Origin: Rhodoferax bucti
GTDB lineage: Bacteria > Pseudomonadota > Gammaproteobacteria > Burkholderiales > Burkholderiaceae_C
NCBI RefSeq assembly: GCF_005876985.1
Contig: NZ_VAHD01000002.1
Location: 186,001 to 250,000, forward strand
Direction of reading: 5' to 3'
DNA length: 64,000 nucleotides
Shown here: piece after piece, positions 1 to 8,207 of the stretch
Position numbering within the stretch: position 1 is the first letter of the stretch
Layout: each line of letters starts with the position of its first letter
Notes under the pieces: model-generated
What the model saw: only the letters and a program-made list of their open reading frames with translations
What the model was told of the DNA's origin: nothing
Databases searched by the model: none
Position numbers and translations under genes: made by a program

Positions 1-213
1 GGCAAAGACGCCAACCAGCTCAAAGGCCTGACCGTGCCGGTGCGCCTGAGCGGCCCGTTTGAGGCGCTGAGCTACAAAATCGAATTCGGCGCCATGCTGG
101 AAGACGCCACCAAGGCCAGGGTGGAAGAGAAAAAGCAGGAGATCAAAACCAAGGTCGAAGACGCCGTGAAAGACAAGGCCAAAGACCTGTTCAAGGGCTT
201 GCTGGGCAAGTGA
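1..213 (+). CDS. AsmA-family protein, C-terminal fragment
   Basis: The first 70 codons visible are the end of a longer gene that enters from the left. The fragment contains GLTVPVRLSGPFEALSYK followed by a highly charged Lys/Glu helix ending in LFKGLLGK. This pattern is typical of the C-terminus of AsmA-like outer-membrane-biogenesis and lipid-transport proteins, where an amphipathic tail follows the last beta strands. The rest of the protein is not visible, so the family call rests on this tail only. A short interspersed repeat follows the stop codon. Confidence 0.55.
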   Translation, partial: GKDANQLKGLTVPVRLSGPFEALSYKIEFGAMLEDATKARVEEKKQEIKTKVEDAVKDKAKDLFKGLLGK

Positions 214-237
214 GCAGCGCGCAGTGAGTTTGTATTT

Positions 238-294
238 GCTCCTATTTTAGGAGCTGCCCGCGCATATTCCATGAGCGCTAGAGGCCGATTTGGC
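238..294 (+). repeat. Family-1 small interspersed repeat, copy 1
   Basis: This copy has the pattern GCTCCT...AGGAGCTGC..GCGCATATTCCATGAGCGCTAGAGGC. Close relatives lie at 4091-4146 (inverted), 15696-15749, 56401-56443 and 60916-60974 (inverted). Short arms and the core GAGCTGC-N-GCGCA....GCGCTAGAGGC are conserved. It fills the gap between the AsmA-like gene and the MerR gene. Confidence 0.75.
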
Positions 295-310
295 ACTCAA
301 CCCCGAGTGA

Positions 311-787
311 TCAGGCTTTGGCCTTGGGCTTGCGTTGGCGTTCGATCAGCAGGGCGCGGCAGCTGCCGTTGATGACGCGCAGCTCGGCCAGGGTGGCGTC
401 GATCTGGGCGCGCTTTTTCTCCAGCTCGGTGATCTCGTTGTCGGTGCGGGAGATGACGTATTGCAGCTGCTGCGCGCGGCCTTCGCCGTGGTCGCCATAC
501 AAATCGAGATAGGTTTTGATTTCTGAGAGCGGCGAGCCGATGGCCTTGGCCCGCAGGATCAGGGCCAGCCGCGCCCGGTCGCGCCGGGTGTAGACGCGGG
601 CGCCGTTCACCCGGCGGGGGGCGAGCAGGCCCTTGTCTTCATAAAAGCGCAGCGCCCGCAGGGTGATGCCGAACTCCCGGCACAGCTCGGTGATGCCGAA
701 GAGTTCGGTGGTGCCCTCGTCGCGGTGGGAGTCGACAAACGCTTGCGCGTCGGTCAGGGCGTCGGGCACAGGGGCATTTTTGGCCAT
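311..787 (-). CDS. MerR-family transcriptional regulator (LiuR-like)
   Basis: This 158-residue protein has a MerR winged-helix domain at about residues 29-95 (FGITELCREFGITLRALRFYE) and a Glu/Arg-rich coiled coil at about 105-145 that would form the dimer. The metal-binding C-terminal loop of CueR/ZntR-type proteins is absent, which fits the acyl-CoA-responsive LiuR/PsrA-like branch. It is co-directional with the SCP2 gene, 8 bp downstream, and the pair is divergent from an acyl-CoA carboxylase/dehydrogenase operon. A perfect 14-bp palindrome lies in the promoter of that operon and is a likely target. The inducer is unknown. Confidence 0.8.
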   Translation of the reverse strand: MAKNAPVPDALTDAQAFVDSHRDEGTTELFGITELCREFGITLRALRFYEDKGLLAPRRVNGARVYTRRDRARLALILRAKAIGSPLSEIKTYLDLYGDHGEGRAQQLQYVISRTDNEITELEKKRAQIDATLAELRVINGSCRALLIERQRKPKAKA

Positions 788-795
788 GCGCAGGG

Positions 796-1092
796 TCAGA
801 TCACGCGTTGCAGGCGCATGGCCACACCCATGTTGCCGCTGACCTTGAGTTTGCCGGCCATGAAGCCGGTGGCGGGCTCCAGGTCGCCGTCCAGCATGGC
901 TTGCAGGTTGTCCAAGGTGATACCCACAGTGCAGTCGGTATCGGTGTCGGTGTTGCTAACCGTGTTGGGGGTGCTGGCACCGTCGATGACGATGACGCCG
1001 TCAGCGCCCATGTCGAACTTCAGGGTGGCGTTGAGGCCGCTATCAATGCCCACTTTGGCGCGGATGGCTTGGGTTGCGGATTCGAGGGACAT
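796..1092 (-). CDS. SCP2 sterol-binding domain protein
   Basis: This 98-residue single-domain protein (MSLESATQAIRAKVG...) shows the SCP2 fold pattern: an amphipathic N-terminal helix, LKFDMGADGVIVID, a CTVGITLDNLQAMLDGDL segment and GKLKVSGNMGVAMRLQ. SCP2 proteins bind fatty acyl or acyl-CoA ligands in a hydrophobic tunnel. I chose the ATG at 1092 because the upstream extension to 1176 is not SCP2-like. It is the first gene of a leftward pair with the MerR regulator and is divergent from the acyl-CoA operon, which suggests lipid or acyl-CoA handling. Confidence 0.8.
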   Translation of the reverse strand: MSLESATQAIRAKVGIDSGLNATLKFDMGADGVIVIDGASTPNTVSNTDTDTDCTVGITLDNLQAMLDGDLEPATGFMAGKLKVSGNMGVAMRLQRVI

Positions 1093-1191
1093 GTGGTGTT
1101 CTCCGGTGTCGGGTAAATCGAATGGACCGTGGCGGATGGTAGTGGCCGAGCATAACGTAAGGCACAGTGAAAACACCTATACGGCAACTGG

Positions 1192-1220
1192 TTGACGTTA
1201 ACGTCACCCTGGCCTCTAAT
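1192..1220 (+). promoter_or_regulatory. Promoter with embedded perfect palindromic operator
   Basis: A TTGACG -35 (1192-1197) and TCTAAT -10 (1215-1220) are separated by exactly 17 bp. The perfect palindrome TGACGTTAACGTCA (1193-1206) overlaps the -35 and the spacer. ACGT half-sites of this sort are known for LiuR-type MerR regulators of leucine/acyl-CoA degradation genes, and a MerR gene lies 0.4 kb away. The site is 44 bp upstream of the carboxylase start. Confidence 0.7.
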
Positions 1221-1249
1221 GCGTCAAGCAACTCAGAAAGCCCAGACCT

Positions 1250-2872
1250 ATGCCTGCCCTGCGTTCCAAGATCAACCCGCGATGCTATGCCTTTGCCGCC
1301 AATGCCCAGCGCATGCAGGGCCTGCTGGCCGAGGTGCAGCGCTTGCAGGACATGGTGATTGCCGAGTCGGAAAGCAAGCGCGAAAAGTTTGAGAAGCGCG
1401 GCCAGCTGTTGCCGCGTGAACGCGTGGCCCGCCTGCTGGACCGCAACTCGCCGTTCCTGGAGCTGAGCCGCTTGGCAGGCCTCAACATGCACGACGACGA
1501 CGGCAAAAAGGCCGTGCTGGGCGGCGGCTCCATCATCGGCATCGGCACCGTGGCGGGCAAGCGCTGCCTGATCTCGGTGAACGACAGTGCGGTCAAAGGC
1601 GGCACGGTTGCACCCATGGGCCTCAAGAAGGCGCTGCGCGCCCAGGAGGTGGCCCTGCAGAACAAGCTGCCGGTGATTTACCTGGTGGAGAGTGGCGGCG
1701 CCAACCTGATGTACCAGTCGGAAATCTTTGTGGAGGGCGGGCGCAGCTTTGCCAACCAGGCGCGCATGTCGGCAGCGGGTATTCCGCAAATCTCGGTGGT
1801 GCATGGCTCCAGCACGGCGGGTGGCGCGTATCTGCCGGGTTTGTCGGACTACGTGGTGTTGGTGCGCGGGCGCAGCAGCATCTACCTGGCAGGCCCCCCC
1901 TTGGTGAAAGCCGCCATCGGCGAGGACTGCACAGACGACGAGCTGGGTGGCGCCGAGACGCATGCGCAAGTGACCGGCCTGGGTGAGTACCTCACTGAAG
2001 ACGACGCCCACGCCATCGCCCTGACCCGCGAGCTGATGGACAAGATCAACTGGGACACTGCACCACCAGCTCCAGCCCAGGGCGCCGGCTTTGCCGCACC
2101 ACTGTTTGACGAGCAGGAGCTGATGGGTATCGTCCCTGCCGACGAGCGCGAGCCCTACGACGTGCGCGAGGTGATTGCCCGCTTGGTGGATGGCTCGGAC
2201 TTTTTGGAGTTTAAGGCCGGCTATGCCCCCGAGATGATGTGCGGCCACGCCCGCATCGAGGGGCGGCTGGTGGGCATTCTGGGCAATAACGGGCCGATTC
2301 AACCCGCGGGCTCTACCAAGGCGGCGCAGTTCATCCAGCTGTGCGACCAGAGCGGCACACCGCTGCTGTTTTTGCAGAACACCACCGGCTACATGGTGGG
2401 CTCGGTAGCCGAGCGCAATGGCGCTATCAAGCACGGCAGCAAGATGATTCAGGCGGTGGCCAACGCGCGCGTGCCCAAGTTCACCGTAGTGCTGGGCGGC
2501 TCGTATGGAGCGGGCAACTACGGCATGTGTGGGCGCGGGTTTGACCCGAACTTTATTTTCAGCTGGCCCACGGCGCGCACCGCAGTCATGGGCGGCGCGC
2601 AGGCCGCCAAGGTGATGGACATCGTGAACCGCGCCAAGGTGGAGCGTATGGGCATGGAGGCGAATGACGAAGCGCTCAAAGCCATGTCCGACGGGCTGCG
2701 CCTGCGGCTGGACAAAGAGAGCGCGGCCCTCTTTGGTACCGCCCGCTTGTGGGACGACGGAATGATCGACCCGCGCGACACCCGCCGCATTCTGGGCCTG
2801 TGCCTGGCGCTGGCTGCCGAGGCCGCTGACCGCCGGCTGAACGCCAACACTTTTGGTGTGGCCCGCCTCTGA
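1250..2872 (+). CDS. Acyl-CoA carboxylase carboxyltransferase subunit (methylcrotonyl-/geranyl-CoA type)
   Basis: This 540-residue biotin-dependent carboxyltransferase transfers CO2 from carboxybiotin to an acyl-CoA. Two crotonase-like halves are visible: the N half with VESGGANLMYQSE and HGSSTAGGAYLPGLSDYVVLV, and the C half with LFLQNTTGYMVGS and GGSYGAGNYGMCGRGFDPNF. Its length and motifs match the LiuB/MccB/AtuC group. With the dehydrogenase, hydratase and biotin carboxylase downstream it forms a complete branched acyl-CoA degradation set. The substrate cannot be fixed from sequence; 3-methylcrotonyl-CoA and a terpenoid acyl-CoA are the main candidates. It is preceded by the palindromic operator. 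Confidence 0.85.
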   Translation: MPALRSKINPRCYAFAANAQRMQGLLAEVQRLQDMVIAESESKREKFEKRGQLLPRERVARLLDRNSPFLELSRLAGLNMHDDDGKKAVLGGGSIIGIGTVAGKRCLISVNDSAVKGGTVAPMGLKKALRAQEVALQNKLPVIYLVESGGANLMYQSEIFVEGGRSFANQARMSAAGIPQISVVHGSSTAGGAYLPGLSDYVVLVRGRSSIYLAGPPLVKAAIGEDCTDDELGGAETHAQVTGLGEYLTEDDAHAIALTRELMDKINWDTAPPAPAQGAGFAAPLFDEQELMGIVPADEREPYDVREVIARLVDGSDFLEFKAGYAPEMMCGHARIEGRLVGILGNNGPIQPAGSTKAAQFIQLCDQSGTPLLFLQNTTGYMVGSVAERNGAIKHGSKMIQAVANARVPKFTVVLGGSYGAGNYGMCGRGFDPNFIFSWPTARTAVMGGAQAAKVMDIVNRAKVERMGMEANDEALKAMSDGLRLRLDKESAALFGTARLWDDGMIDPRDTRRILGLCLALAAEAADRRLNANTFGVARL

Positions 2873-2917
2873 GCGCGGCTGACCGACTCACTCATTACAA
2901 CGACCCGAGGACACCCC

Positions 2918-4072
2918 ATGAAATTCACCTCCGAGCACACCCAGATTGCCGACACGGTGCGCAAATTTGTGGCCAACGAGATCAACCCCTTCACTGCGGA
3001 GTGGGAGAAAGCGGGCATCTTCCCGGCGCGTGCCTTGTTCAAGAAGATGGGCGACCTCGGGCTGCTGGGCATCAAGTACCCCACCGAGTTCGGCGGCATG
3101 GGGCTGGACTTCAGCTACTCCATGGTGATGGCTGAGGCGCTGGGCGACAGCAATGTGGGCGGTGTGCCCATGGCCATCGGCGTGCAGACCGACATGTGCA
3201 CTCCGGCACTGGCACGCTTCGGCAGCGACGAGCTGCGCAACCAGTATCTGGCGCCGGCGATTGCGGGCGACATGGTGGGCTGCATAGGCGTGAGCGAGGT
3301 AACCGGCGGCTCGGATGTGGCCGCCCTCAAGACCACAGCCCGCAAAGACGGCGGCGACTACGTGATCAACGGCTCCAAGATGTGGATCACCAATGGCATG
3401 CAGGCCGACTGGTGCTGCCTGCTGGCCAATACCAGCGAAGGCGCGGTGCACAAGAACAAGTCGCTCATCATCGTGCCCATGGATGCGCCGGGCATCACCC
3501 GCCAGAAGATCGAAAAGATCGGCATGCACAGCAGCGACACAGCCCAGCTCTTTTTTGACAACGTGCGGGTGCCGCAGCGTAACCTGATCGGCCAGGAGGG
3601 CATGGGCTTCATGCTGCAGATGCTGCAGTTCCAGGAGGAGCGGCTCTACGGCGCGGCCAGCAGCTTGCGCTCGCTGGACAACCTGATCAACCTCACCATC
3701 GACTACACCCGCCAGCGCCAGACCTTCGGCCAGCCCATCCTCAACAACCAGGTGGTGCACTTCCGCCTGGCCGAGCTGCGCACCGAGGTGGAGTGCCTGC
3801 GCGCGCTCACCTACCGTGCGGTGGAGCAATACGTGGGCGGCAAGGATGTGACCAAGCTGGCCTCCATGGCCAAGCTCAAGGCGGGCCGCTTGAGCCGCGA
3901 GGTGACCGACAGCTGCCTGCAGTACTGGGGCGGCATGGGCTTCACCGCCGATAACCCGATCTCGCAGGCCTACCGCGACAGCCGCCTCATCTCGATTGGT
4001 GGCGGGGCGGACGAAATCATGCTTGGCATCATCTGCAAGCTCGAAGGCACCTTGCCCGGTAAAGCCGCCTGA
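2918..4072 (+). CDS. Acyl-CoA dehydrogenase (isovaleryl-/citronellyl-CoA dehydrogenase-like)
   Basis: This FAD-dependent acyl-CoA dehydrogenase has 384 residues. The FAD-binding stretch GVSEVTGGSDVAALKTTA and the C-terminal QYWGGMGFTADNPISQAYRDSR are clear. The catalytic Glu of the medium-chain YEGT position is replaced (IGGGADEI). A Glu-Arg pair in EERLYGAASSL matches the alternative helix-G base of isovaleryl-CoA dehydrogenase, so a branched-chain substrate fits. A GAGGACA ribosome binding site precedes the ATG. It is the second gene of the operon. Confidence 0.88.
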   Translation: MKFTSEHTQIADTVRKFVANEINPFTAEWEKAGIFPARALFKKMGDLGLLGIKYPTEFGGMGLDFSYSMVMAEALGDSNVGGVPMAIGVQTDMCTPALARFGSDELRNQYLAPAIAGDMVGCIGVSEVTGGSDVAALKTTARKDGGDYVINGSKMWITNGMQADWCCLLANTSEGAVHKNKSLIIVPMDAPGITRQKIEKIGMHSSDTAQLFFDNVRVPQRNLIGQEGMGFMLQMLQFQEERLYGAASSLRSLDNLINLTIDYTRQRQTFGQPILNNQVVHFRLAELRTEVECLRALTYRAVEQYVGGKDVTKLASMAKLKAGRLSREVTDSCLQYWGGMGFTADNPISQAYRDSRLISIGGGADEIMLGIICKLEGTLPGKAA

Positions 4073-4075
4073 GCT

Positions 4076-4978
4076 ATGCAGGTTTCTGAGTCAAATAGCC
4101 CGCTGGCGCCCATGTATATTGCGCAAGCAGCTCCTGAAAAAGGAGCGGACACGCCTGCGCCAGGCTACGGGCATATCCGCGCAGAGCAGGTGGGGGCGGT
4201 GTTGCACATCACCCTGAACCGGCCTGAGGCGCGCAACGCCATGTCGCTGCAAATGGTGGCCGAGCTGCAACAAGCGTTGCAGGCGGCTGAGGCCACCGCA
4301 GGCAACGAAGGCGCTGTGCGCGTGGTGGTGTTGCGCGGCGCAGGCGGGCACTTCTGCGCGGGTGCGGACCTCAAAGACATGGCTGGCGCACGCATGCGCT
4401 CCATGCAGCGCGAGGCTGGCGCGCCCGACCCGATTGCAGAGGTGAACGCCGCCTTCGGCCGCCTGTGCGTGGCCTACGCCCAGACCCCGCTGGCCGTGGT
4501 GGCCGTGCTCGAAGGCACGGTCATGGGCGGCGGCTTCGGCCTGGCCTGTGTGGCCGACGTGGCGCTGGCGGAAGACAGTGCTTCGTTCCGCCTGCCCGAG
4601 ACGTCGCTGGGCGTGGTGCCTGCACAGATCGCGCCGTTTCTGGTCGAGCGCTTGGGCTATTCGCAGGCCAAGCGTTTGGCCGTGACCGGCGGGCGCTTGG
4701 ACGCAACTGCGGCGCACAGAATGGGCTTGGTGCATGAGCTGTACAGTGCTGACGACCTGCCGCAGACACTGAGTCGCGTGCTCTCCGACTTATTGGCCTG
4801 CGCCCCCGGCGCCTTGGCCGCCACCAAAGCCTTGATGCAGCAAGCGCGCTTTAGCCCGGCTGCTGATCTGGTGGAGCAAGCCGCAGCCGTATTCGCCCAC
4901 TCAGCGCAAAGCGCCGAAGGCTTGGAAGGCATGACCGCATTCATACAAAAACGCAAACCAACCTGGGCCGTGACATGA
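4076..4978 (+). CDS. Enoyl-CoA hydratase/isomerase family protein
   Basis: This 300-residue crotonase has oxyanion-hole segments GGHFCAGADLKDM and GTVMGGGFGLACVADVALA and the active-site Glu in RLPETSLGVVP. It probably hydrates the product of the operon's dehydrogenase or carboxylase, comparable to LiuC/AtuE. It starts 3 bp after the dehydrogenase stop. Residues about 6-24 are encoded by an inverted copy of the family-1 repeat, so this N-terminal extension is probably not ancestral. The true start may be the ATG at 4112 or a later codon nearer GHIRAEQVGAVLHITLNRPE. Confidence 0.82.
   Translation: MQVSESNSPLAPMYIAQAAPEKGADTPAPGYGHIRAEQVGAVLHITLNRPEARNAMSLQMVAELQQALQAAEATAGNEGAVRVVVLRGAGGHFCAGADLKDMAGARMRSMQREAGAPDPIAEVNAAFGRLCVAYAQTPLAVVAVLEGTVMGGGFGLACVADVALAEDSASFRLPETSLGVVPAQIAPFLVERLGYSQAKRLAVTGGRLDATAAHRMGLVHELYSADDLPQTLSRVLSDLLACAPGALAATKALMQQARFSPAADLVEQAAAVFAHSAQSAEGLEGMTAFIQKRKPTWAVT
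4091..4146 (-). repeat. Family-1 small interspersed repeat, copy 2 (inside the hydratase N-terminus)
   Basis: The reverse complement reads GCTCCTTTTTCAGGAGCTGC then TTGCGCAATATACATGGGCG and aligns almost base for base with the copy at 238-294. It lies in the first 25 codons of the enoyl-CoA hydratase frame. Confidence 0.7.
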
Positions 4979-5014
4979 ATTTATGGTCAACCAACAAAGC
5001 CACTCCAAGCCTGT

Positions 5015-5090
5015 GGGGCGATGCGCTTTGCGTAGGTCAAGGAGGAGCCCGCAAAGCGGGCGGGGGACACGGAGCAAAGCGCATCGCCCC
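5015..5090. repeat. Family-2 structured repeat, 17-bp terminal inverted repeats
   Basis: This 76-bp element in the gap between hydratase and biotin carboxylase has perfect ends GGGGCGATGCGCTTTGC (5015-5031) and GCAAAGCGCATCGCCCC (5074-5090). An internal hairpin GCCCGC-AAA-GCGGGC occupies 5047-5061. An inverted, slightly diverged copy occurs at 62943-63030 within a coding sequence. No transposase is present, so it is either MITE-like or REP-like. Confidence 0.8.
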
Positions 5091-5116
5091 GCAGGCGCCA
5101 AAGGAAGAGGTCTTGG

Positions 5117-7090
5117 ATGTTTAGCAAAATTCTGATCGCCAACCGCGGAGAAATCGCATGCCGCGTCATCCGCACCGCCCGCAAACTCGGCTACCAAACC
5201 GTGGCCGTTTACAGCGATGCCGACCGCGACGCACCCCATGTGGCCTTGGCCGACGAGGCCGTGCACATCGGCCCCTCACCGGCCGCCGAGTCGTACCTCA
5301 AAGTAGACGCCATTCTGGAAGCCGCGCGCAAAACCGGCGCAGATGCTTTGCACCCCGGCTATGGCTTCTTGAGCGAGAACGCTGCATTTGCTAAGGCCTG
5401 TGCCGATGCGGGCGTGGTGTTCATCGGCCCGCCACCGGACGCCATCACCGCCATGGGCGACAAGGCCTTGGCCAAGCAGCGCATGTTGCAAGCTGGCGTG
5501 CCATGCGCACCGGGATATTTGGGTGCTGACCAGAGCGGCGCGGTGCTGACGCAGGAGGCGCACAGATTAGGCTACCCATTGCTGGTGAAAGCCGTGGCCG
5601 GTGGCGGTGGACGCGGCATGCGACTGGTCCGCAGAGACGCCGAATTGCAGCCCGGCCTGGATGGCGCCCGCCGGGAAGCTATCAGCGCATTCGGTGATGG
5701 CACGCTGATGTTGGAACGTTTGATAGACAACGGCCGCCACATCGAAATACAGGTGTTTGCGGACGCGCACGGCAATGCGGTCTACCTGGGTGAGCGCGAC
5801 TGTACGGCCCAGCGACGCCGGCAAAAGGTGATTGAAGAAGCGCCGTCCCCGGTGGTCAGCCCCGCCATGCGCGAGGCCATGGGGCGCGATGCCGTGGCCG
5901 CGGCGCTGGCGGTGGGCTACCGCGGTGCGGGCACGGTGGAGTTCATCGTCGATGAGCACCTCAAACACTACTTTCTGGAAATGAACACGCGCCTCCAGGT
6001 GGAGCATCCGGTTACCGAATGCATCACCGGTTTCGACCTGGTGGAGTGGCAGCTGCAAGTAGCAGCGGGCGAGCCCTTGCCTGCGCGGCAGGAGGACATC
6101 CGCCTGAGTGGCCATGCCATCGAGGCACGCCTGTATGTCGAAGACCCGTACACCGGCTTTGCGCCGCAGACCGGCACCGTGGTCTATTGGCTGCCCGAGC
6201 GTGCGTTGCAGCCCGGCATACGAATTGACGATGGCATCCGGCAAGGGAGTGTGGTCTCGCCGTTCTACGACCCGATGGTGGCCAAAGTCATCGTGCATGG
6301 ACGTGACCGCGGCGATGCCATTCGCCGACTGCGTGCGGCTTTGGTGAACGCGCCCTTGCTGGGTTTGAAGAACAACGGTCGTTTCCTGAGCGACTTAGTG
6401 GATCACCCCGCCTTCCGCGAAGCGCGTATGACCACCACGCTGATCGACCAGTGGCTGGAGCAGGGCGAGCCGCTGCTGCAAGCCCCGGTGCCTTCCATGG
6501 CGGCCTGGCAAGTTGCTGCCTTGACGTTGGCGCAGCAGCAAGGCAGCAGCTGGCGGGCGAACAGTGTGTCGGCCTACAGCGTGCGGTTGCTGTGCGGTGA
6601 AGTGGTGCGCACTGTGCGCATCAGCAGCGATGGTCAAGGCTTGACCACCATCACCATGGATGGGGTGACAGCGCAGGCCCGCGTCATCGCTTGGCAAAAC
6701 GCCGTTCTGCGTCTGGAGCTGGATGGTGTGGCGCAGACCGCCATTGCCGTGTTCGCTGCTGGTGCATGGCATGTGGCGCATGCGGGCGACAGCCATGTGT
6801 TCAGCGAGGTGTCGGCCTTCCCCGATGCGGACGCTTTGAAAGATGCCAGCCGTGCACTATCGCCAGTGGCCGGTAAGGTCACGCAGGTGCTGGTGGTGCC
6901 GGGCGACGCGGTTACTGAGGGCCAGCAACTCGTCTGCGTGGAGGCCATGAAGATGGAAATGTGGCTCTGTGCCGAACAGGCGGGCCAAGTGCAGGCGGTT
7001 CATGCCTGTGCAGACGAGCAGGTGGACGCCGGCGCCGTGCTGGTGGAGCTGAGCGCCGGGTCGGATGTGGCCTCCACTGAAACACACTGA
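5117..7090 (+). CDS. Acyl-CoA carboxylase biotin carboxylase/BCCP subunit
   Basis: This 657-residue alpha subunit pairs with the carboxyltransferase at 1250. The order is: biotin carboxylase N domain (MFSKILIANRGEIACRVIRTA), ATP-grasp (KAVAGGGGRGMRLV; EMNTRLQVEHPVTE), a C-terminal biotin carboxylase domain, a spacer, and a C-terminal biotinyl domain with EAMKMEM. Lys612 is the biotinylation site. It loads CO2 onto biotin at the cost of ATP. It matches LiuD/MccA/AtuF in size and layout. A 138-bp gap with the family-2 repeat separates it from the hydratase, and the next gene follows after 8 bp. Confidence 0.88.
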   Translation: MFSKILIANRGEIACRVIRTARKLGYQTVAVYSDADRDAPHVALADEAVHIGPSPAAESYLKVDAILEAARKTGADALHPGYGFLSENAAFAKACADAGVVFIGPPPDAITAMGDKALAKQRMLQAGVPCAPGYLGADQSGAVLTQEAHRLGYPLLVKAVAGGGGRGMRLVRRDAELQPGLDGARREAISAFGDGTLMLERLIDNGRHIEIQVFADAHGNAVYLGERDCTAQRRRQKVIEEAPSPVVSPAMREAMGRDAVAAALAVGYRGAGTVEFIVDEHLKHYFLEMNTRLQVEHPVTECITGFDLVEWQLQVAAGEPLPARQEDIRLSGHAIEARLYVEDPYTGFAPQTGTVVYWLPERALQPGIRIDDGIRQGSVVSPFYDPMVAKVIVHGRDRGDAIRRLRAALVNAPLLGLKNNGRFLSDLVDHPAFREARMTTTLIDQWLEQGEPLLQAPVPSMAAWQVAALTLAQQQGSSWRANSVSAYSVRLLCGEVVRTVRISSDGQGLTTITMDGVTAQARVIAWQNAVLRLELDGVAQTAIAVFAAGAWHVAHAGDSHVFSEVSAFPDADALKDASRALSPVAGKVTQVLVVPGDAVTEGQQLVCVEAMKMEMWLCAEQAGQVQAVHACADEQVDAGAVLVELSAGSDVASTETH

Positions 7091-7098
7091 GGAATCCC

Positions 7099-7974
7099 AT
7101 GGACAAAGCCATATTGACCTGCGCCTTGACCGGCGTGTTGACCAACCCCAAGCAGCACCCCGTACCTGTCACGCCCGCCCAGATGGCGGCGGAGGCTCGC
7201 GATGCGTTTAATGCCGGCGCCAGCATCATGCACATCCACATGCGCATGCAGGAAGACGGCCTGGGGCACATGCCCAGTTGGGACCCGGATGTAGCCGAAA
7301 GCATTGTGAATGCCATCCGCGAGGCTTGCCCGGGCGTCATCATCAACCTGACCACCGGCGTGGTGGGCAAAGACATCAGCGGCCCCTTGAACTGCATACG
7401 CCGCGTGAAGCCCGAGATTGCCGCCTGCAACGCGGGCAGTCTGAATTACCTCAAGCTCAAGGAAGACGGCAGTTGGGCCTGGCCGCCCATGGTGTTCGAT
7501 AACCCGGTGGCCAAGGTGCAGCAGTTTTTGGATGTGATGCAGGAGTGCGGCACCCATCCTGAGTTTGAGTGCTTTGATGTGGGCATCGTCCGGTCGGTGA
7601 CCATGTATTTGAAGAACGGCATGCTCAAGCCCGATATGGGCCGTGCGGAATACAACCTGGTGATGGGCGTGGCTTCCGGCATGCCGTGTGACGCGGATCT
7701 GCTTTCGCTGTTGCCCAAGTACATGGCCACCGACAGCGTGTGGCAAACCACCTTGATAGGCCGCACTGAGATCTGGCCAGTGCACCAGAAGACTGCCGAT
7801 TTGGGAGGCATGCTGCGGACCGGTCTAGAAGACACCTTCTATTTGCCCGATGGTGCACGCGCTGCCGGCAATGGTGTGCTCATCGAAGCGCTGGCAGCGT
7901 GTGCCCAGCGTGCAGGACGAACAATTGCAAATCCTTCTGAGGCGAGAGCTATTTTGGGTCTGCGGGCAGGGTAG
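7099..7974 (+). CDS. BKACE family beta-keto acid cleavage enzyme (DUF849)
   Basis: This 291-residue TIM-barrel protein belongs to the beta-keto acid cleavage family, whose founding member is 3-keto-5-aminohexanoate cleavage enzyme. The Zn-ligand segment ASIMHIHMR, the LTTGVV strand and FECFDVGIVRSV are visible. These enzymes condense a beta-keto acid with acetyl-CoA to give acetoacetate plus a new acyl-CoA. It starts 8 bp after the biotin carboxylase and closes the operon, so it may process the keto acid that ends this pathway. The specific substrate is unknown. Confidence 0.8.
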   Translation: MDKAILTCALTGVLTNPKQHPVPVTPAQMAAEARDAFNAGASIMHIHMRMQEDGLGHMPSWDPDVAESIVNAIREACPGVIINLTTGVVGKDISGPLNCIRRVKPEIAACNAGSLNYLKLKEDGSWAWPPMVFDNPVAKVQQFLDVMQECGTHPEFECFDVGIVRSVTMYLKNGMLKPDMGRAEYNLVMGVASGMPCDADLLSLLPKYMATDSVWQTTLIGRTEIWPVHQKTADLGGMLRTGLEDTFYLPDGARAAGNGVLIEALAACAQRAGRTIANPSEARAILGLRAG

Positions 7975-8073
7975 AATACGTCCATCCCGAATGCTGCAGA
8001 AAAGAGCGTTTGAAAAAGTTTCTCCGGTCTTTCCGGATAGTACGAAAAAAAGCGTGCTAGAATACGAAGCTTA

Positions 8074-8150
8074 GCGGCTGTAGCTCAGCTGGATAGAGTA
8101 CTTGGCTACGAACCAAGGGGTCGTGGGTTCGATTCCTGCCAGCCGCACCA
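8074..8150 (+). tRNA. tRNA-Arg (anticodon ACG), CCA encoded
   Basis: A cloverleaf is visible. The acceptor stem GCGGCTG pairs with CAGCCGC, the D arm is GCTCAGCTGGATAGAGTA, the anticodon stem is CTTGG/CCAAG with loop CTACGAA (anticodon ACG), the T arm is GTGGGTTCGATTCCTGC, and CCA is encoded. A TAGAAT -10-like element lies at 8058-8063; no convincing -35 was found at standard spacing. A strong terminator follows. Confidence 0.95.
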
Positions 8151-8159
8151 AAAAGTAAA

Positions 8160-8190
8160 GGTCTGCAATCGCAAGGTTGCAGACCTTTTT
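8160..8190 (+). terminator. Rho-independent terminator of tRNA-Arg
   Basis: A perfect 9-bp stem GGTCTGCAA / TTGCAGACC (8160-8168, 8177-8185) with an 8-nt loop is followed by TTTTT. Confidence 0.9.
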
Positions 8191-8207
8191 CTTATTCTGA
8201 TTCCCCA

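Noticed and set aside
1043..2434. 463-codon minus-strand frame opposite the carboxyltransferase gene
   Set aside because: It is an antisense shadow; the plus strand holds all carboxyltransferase motifs.
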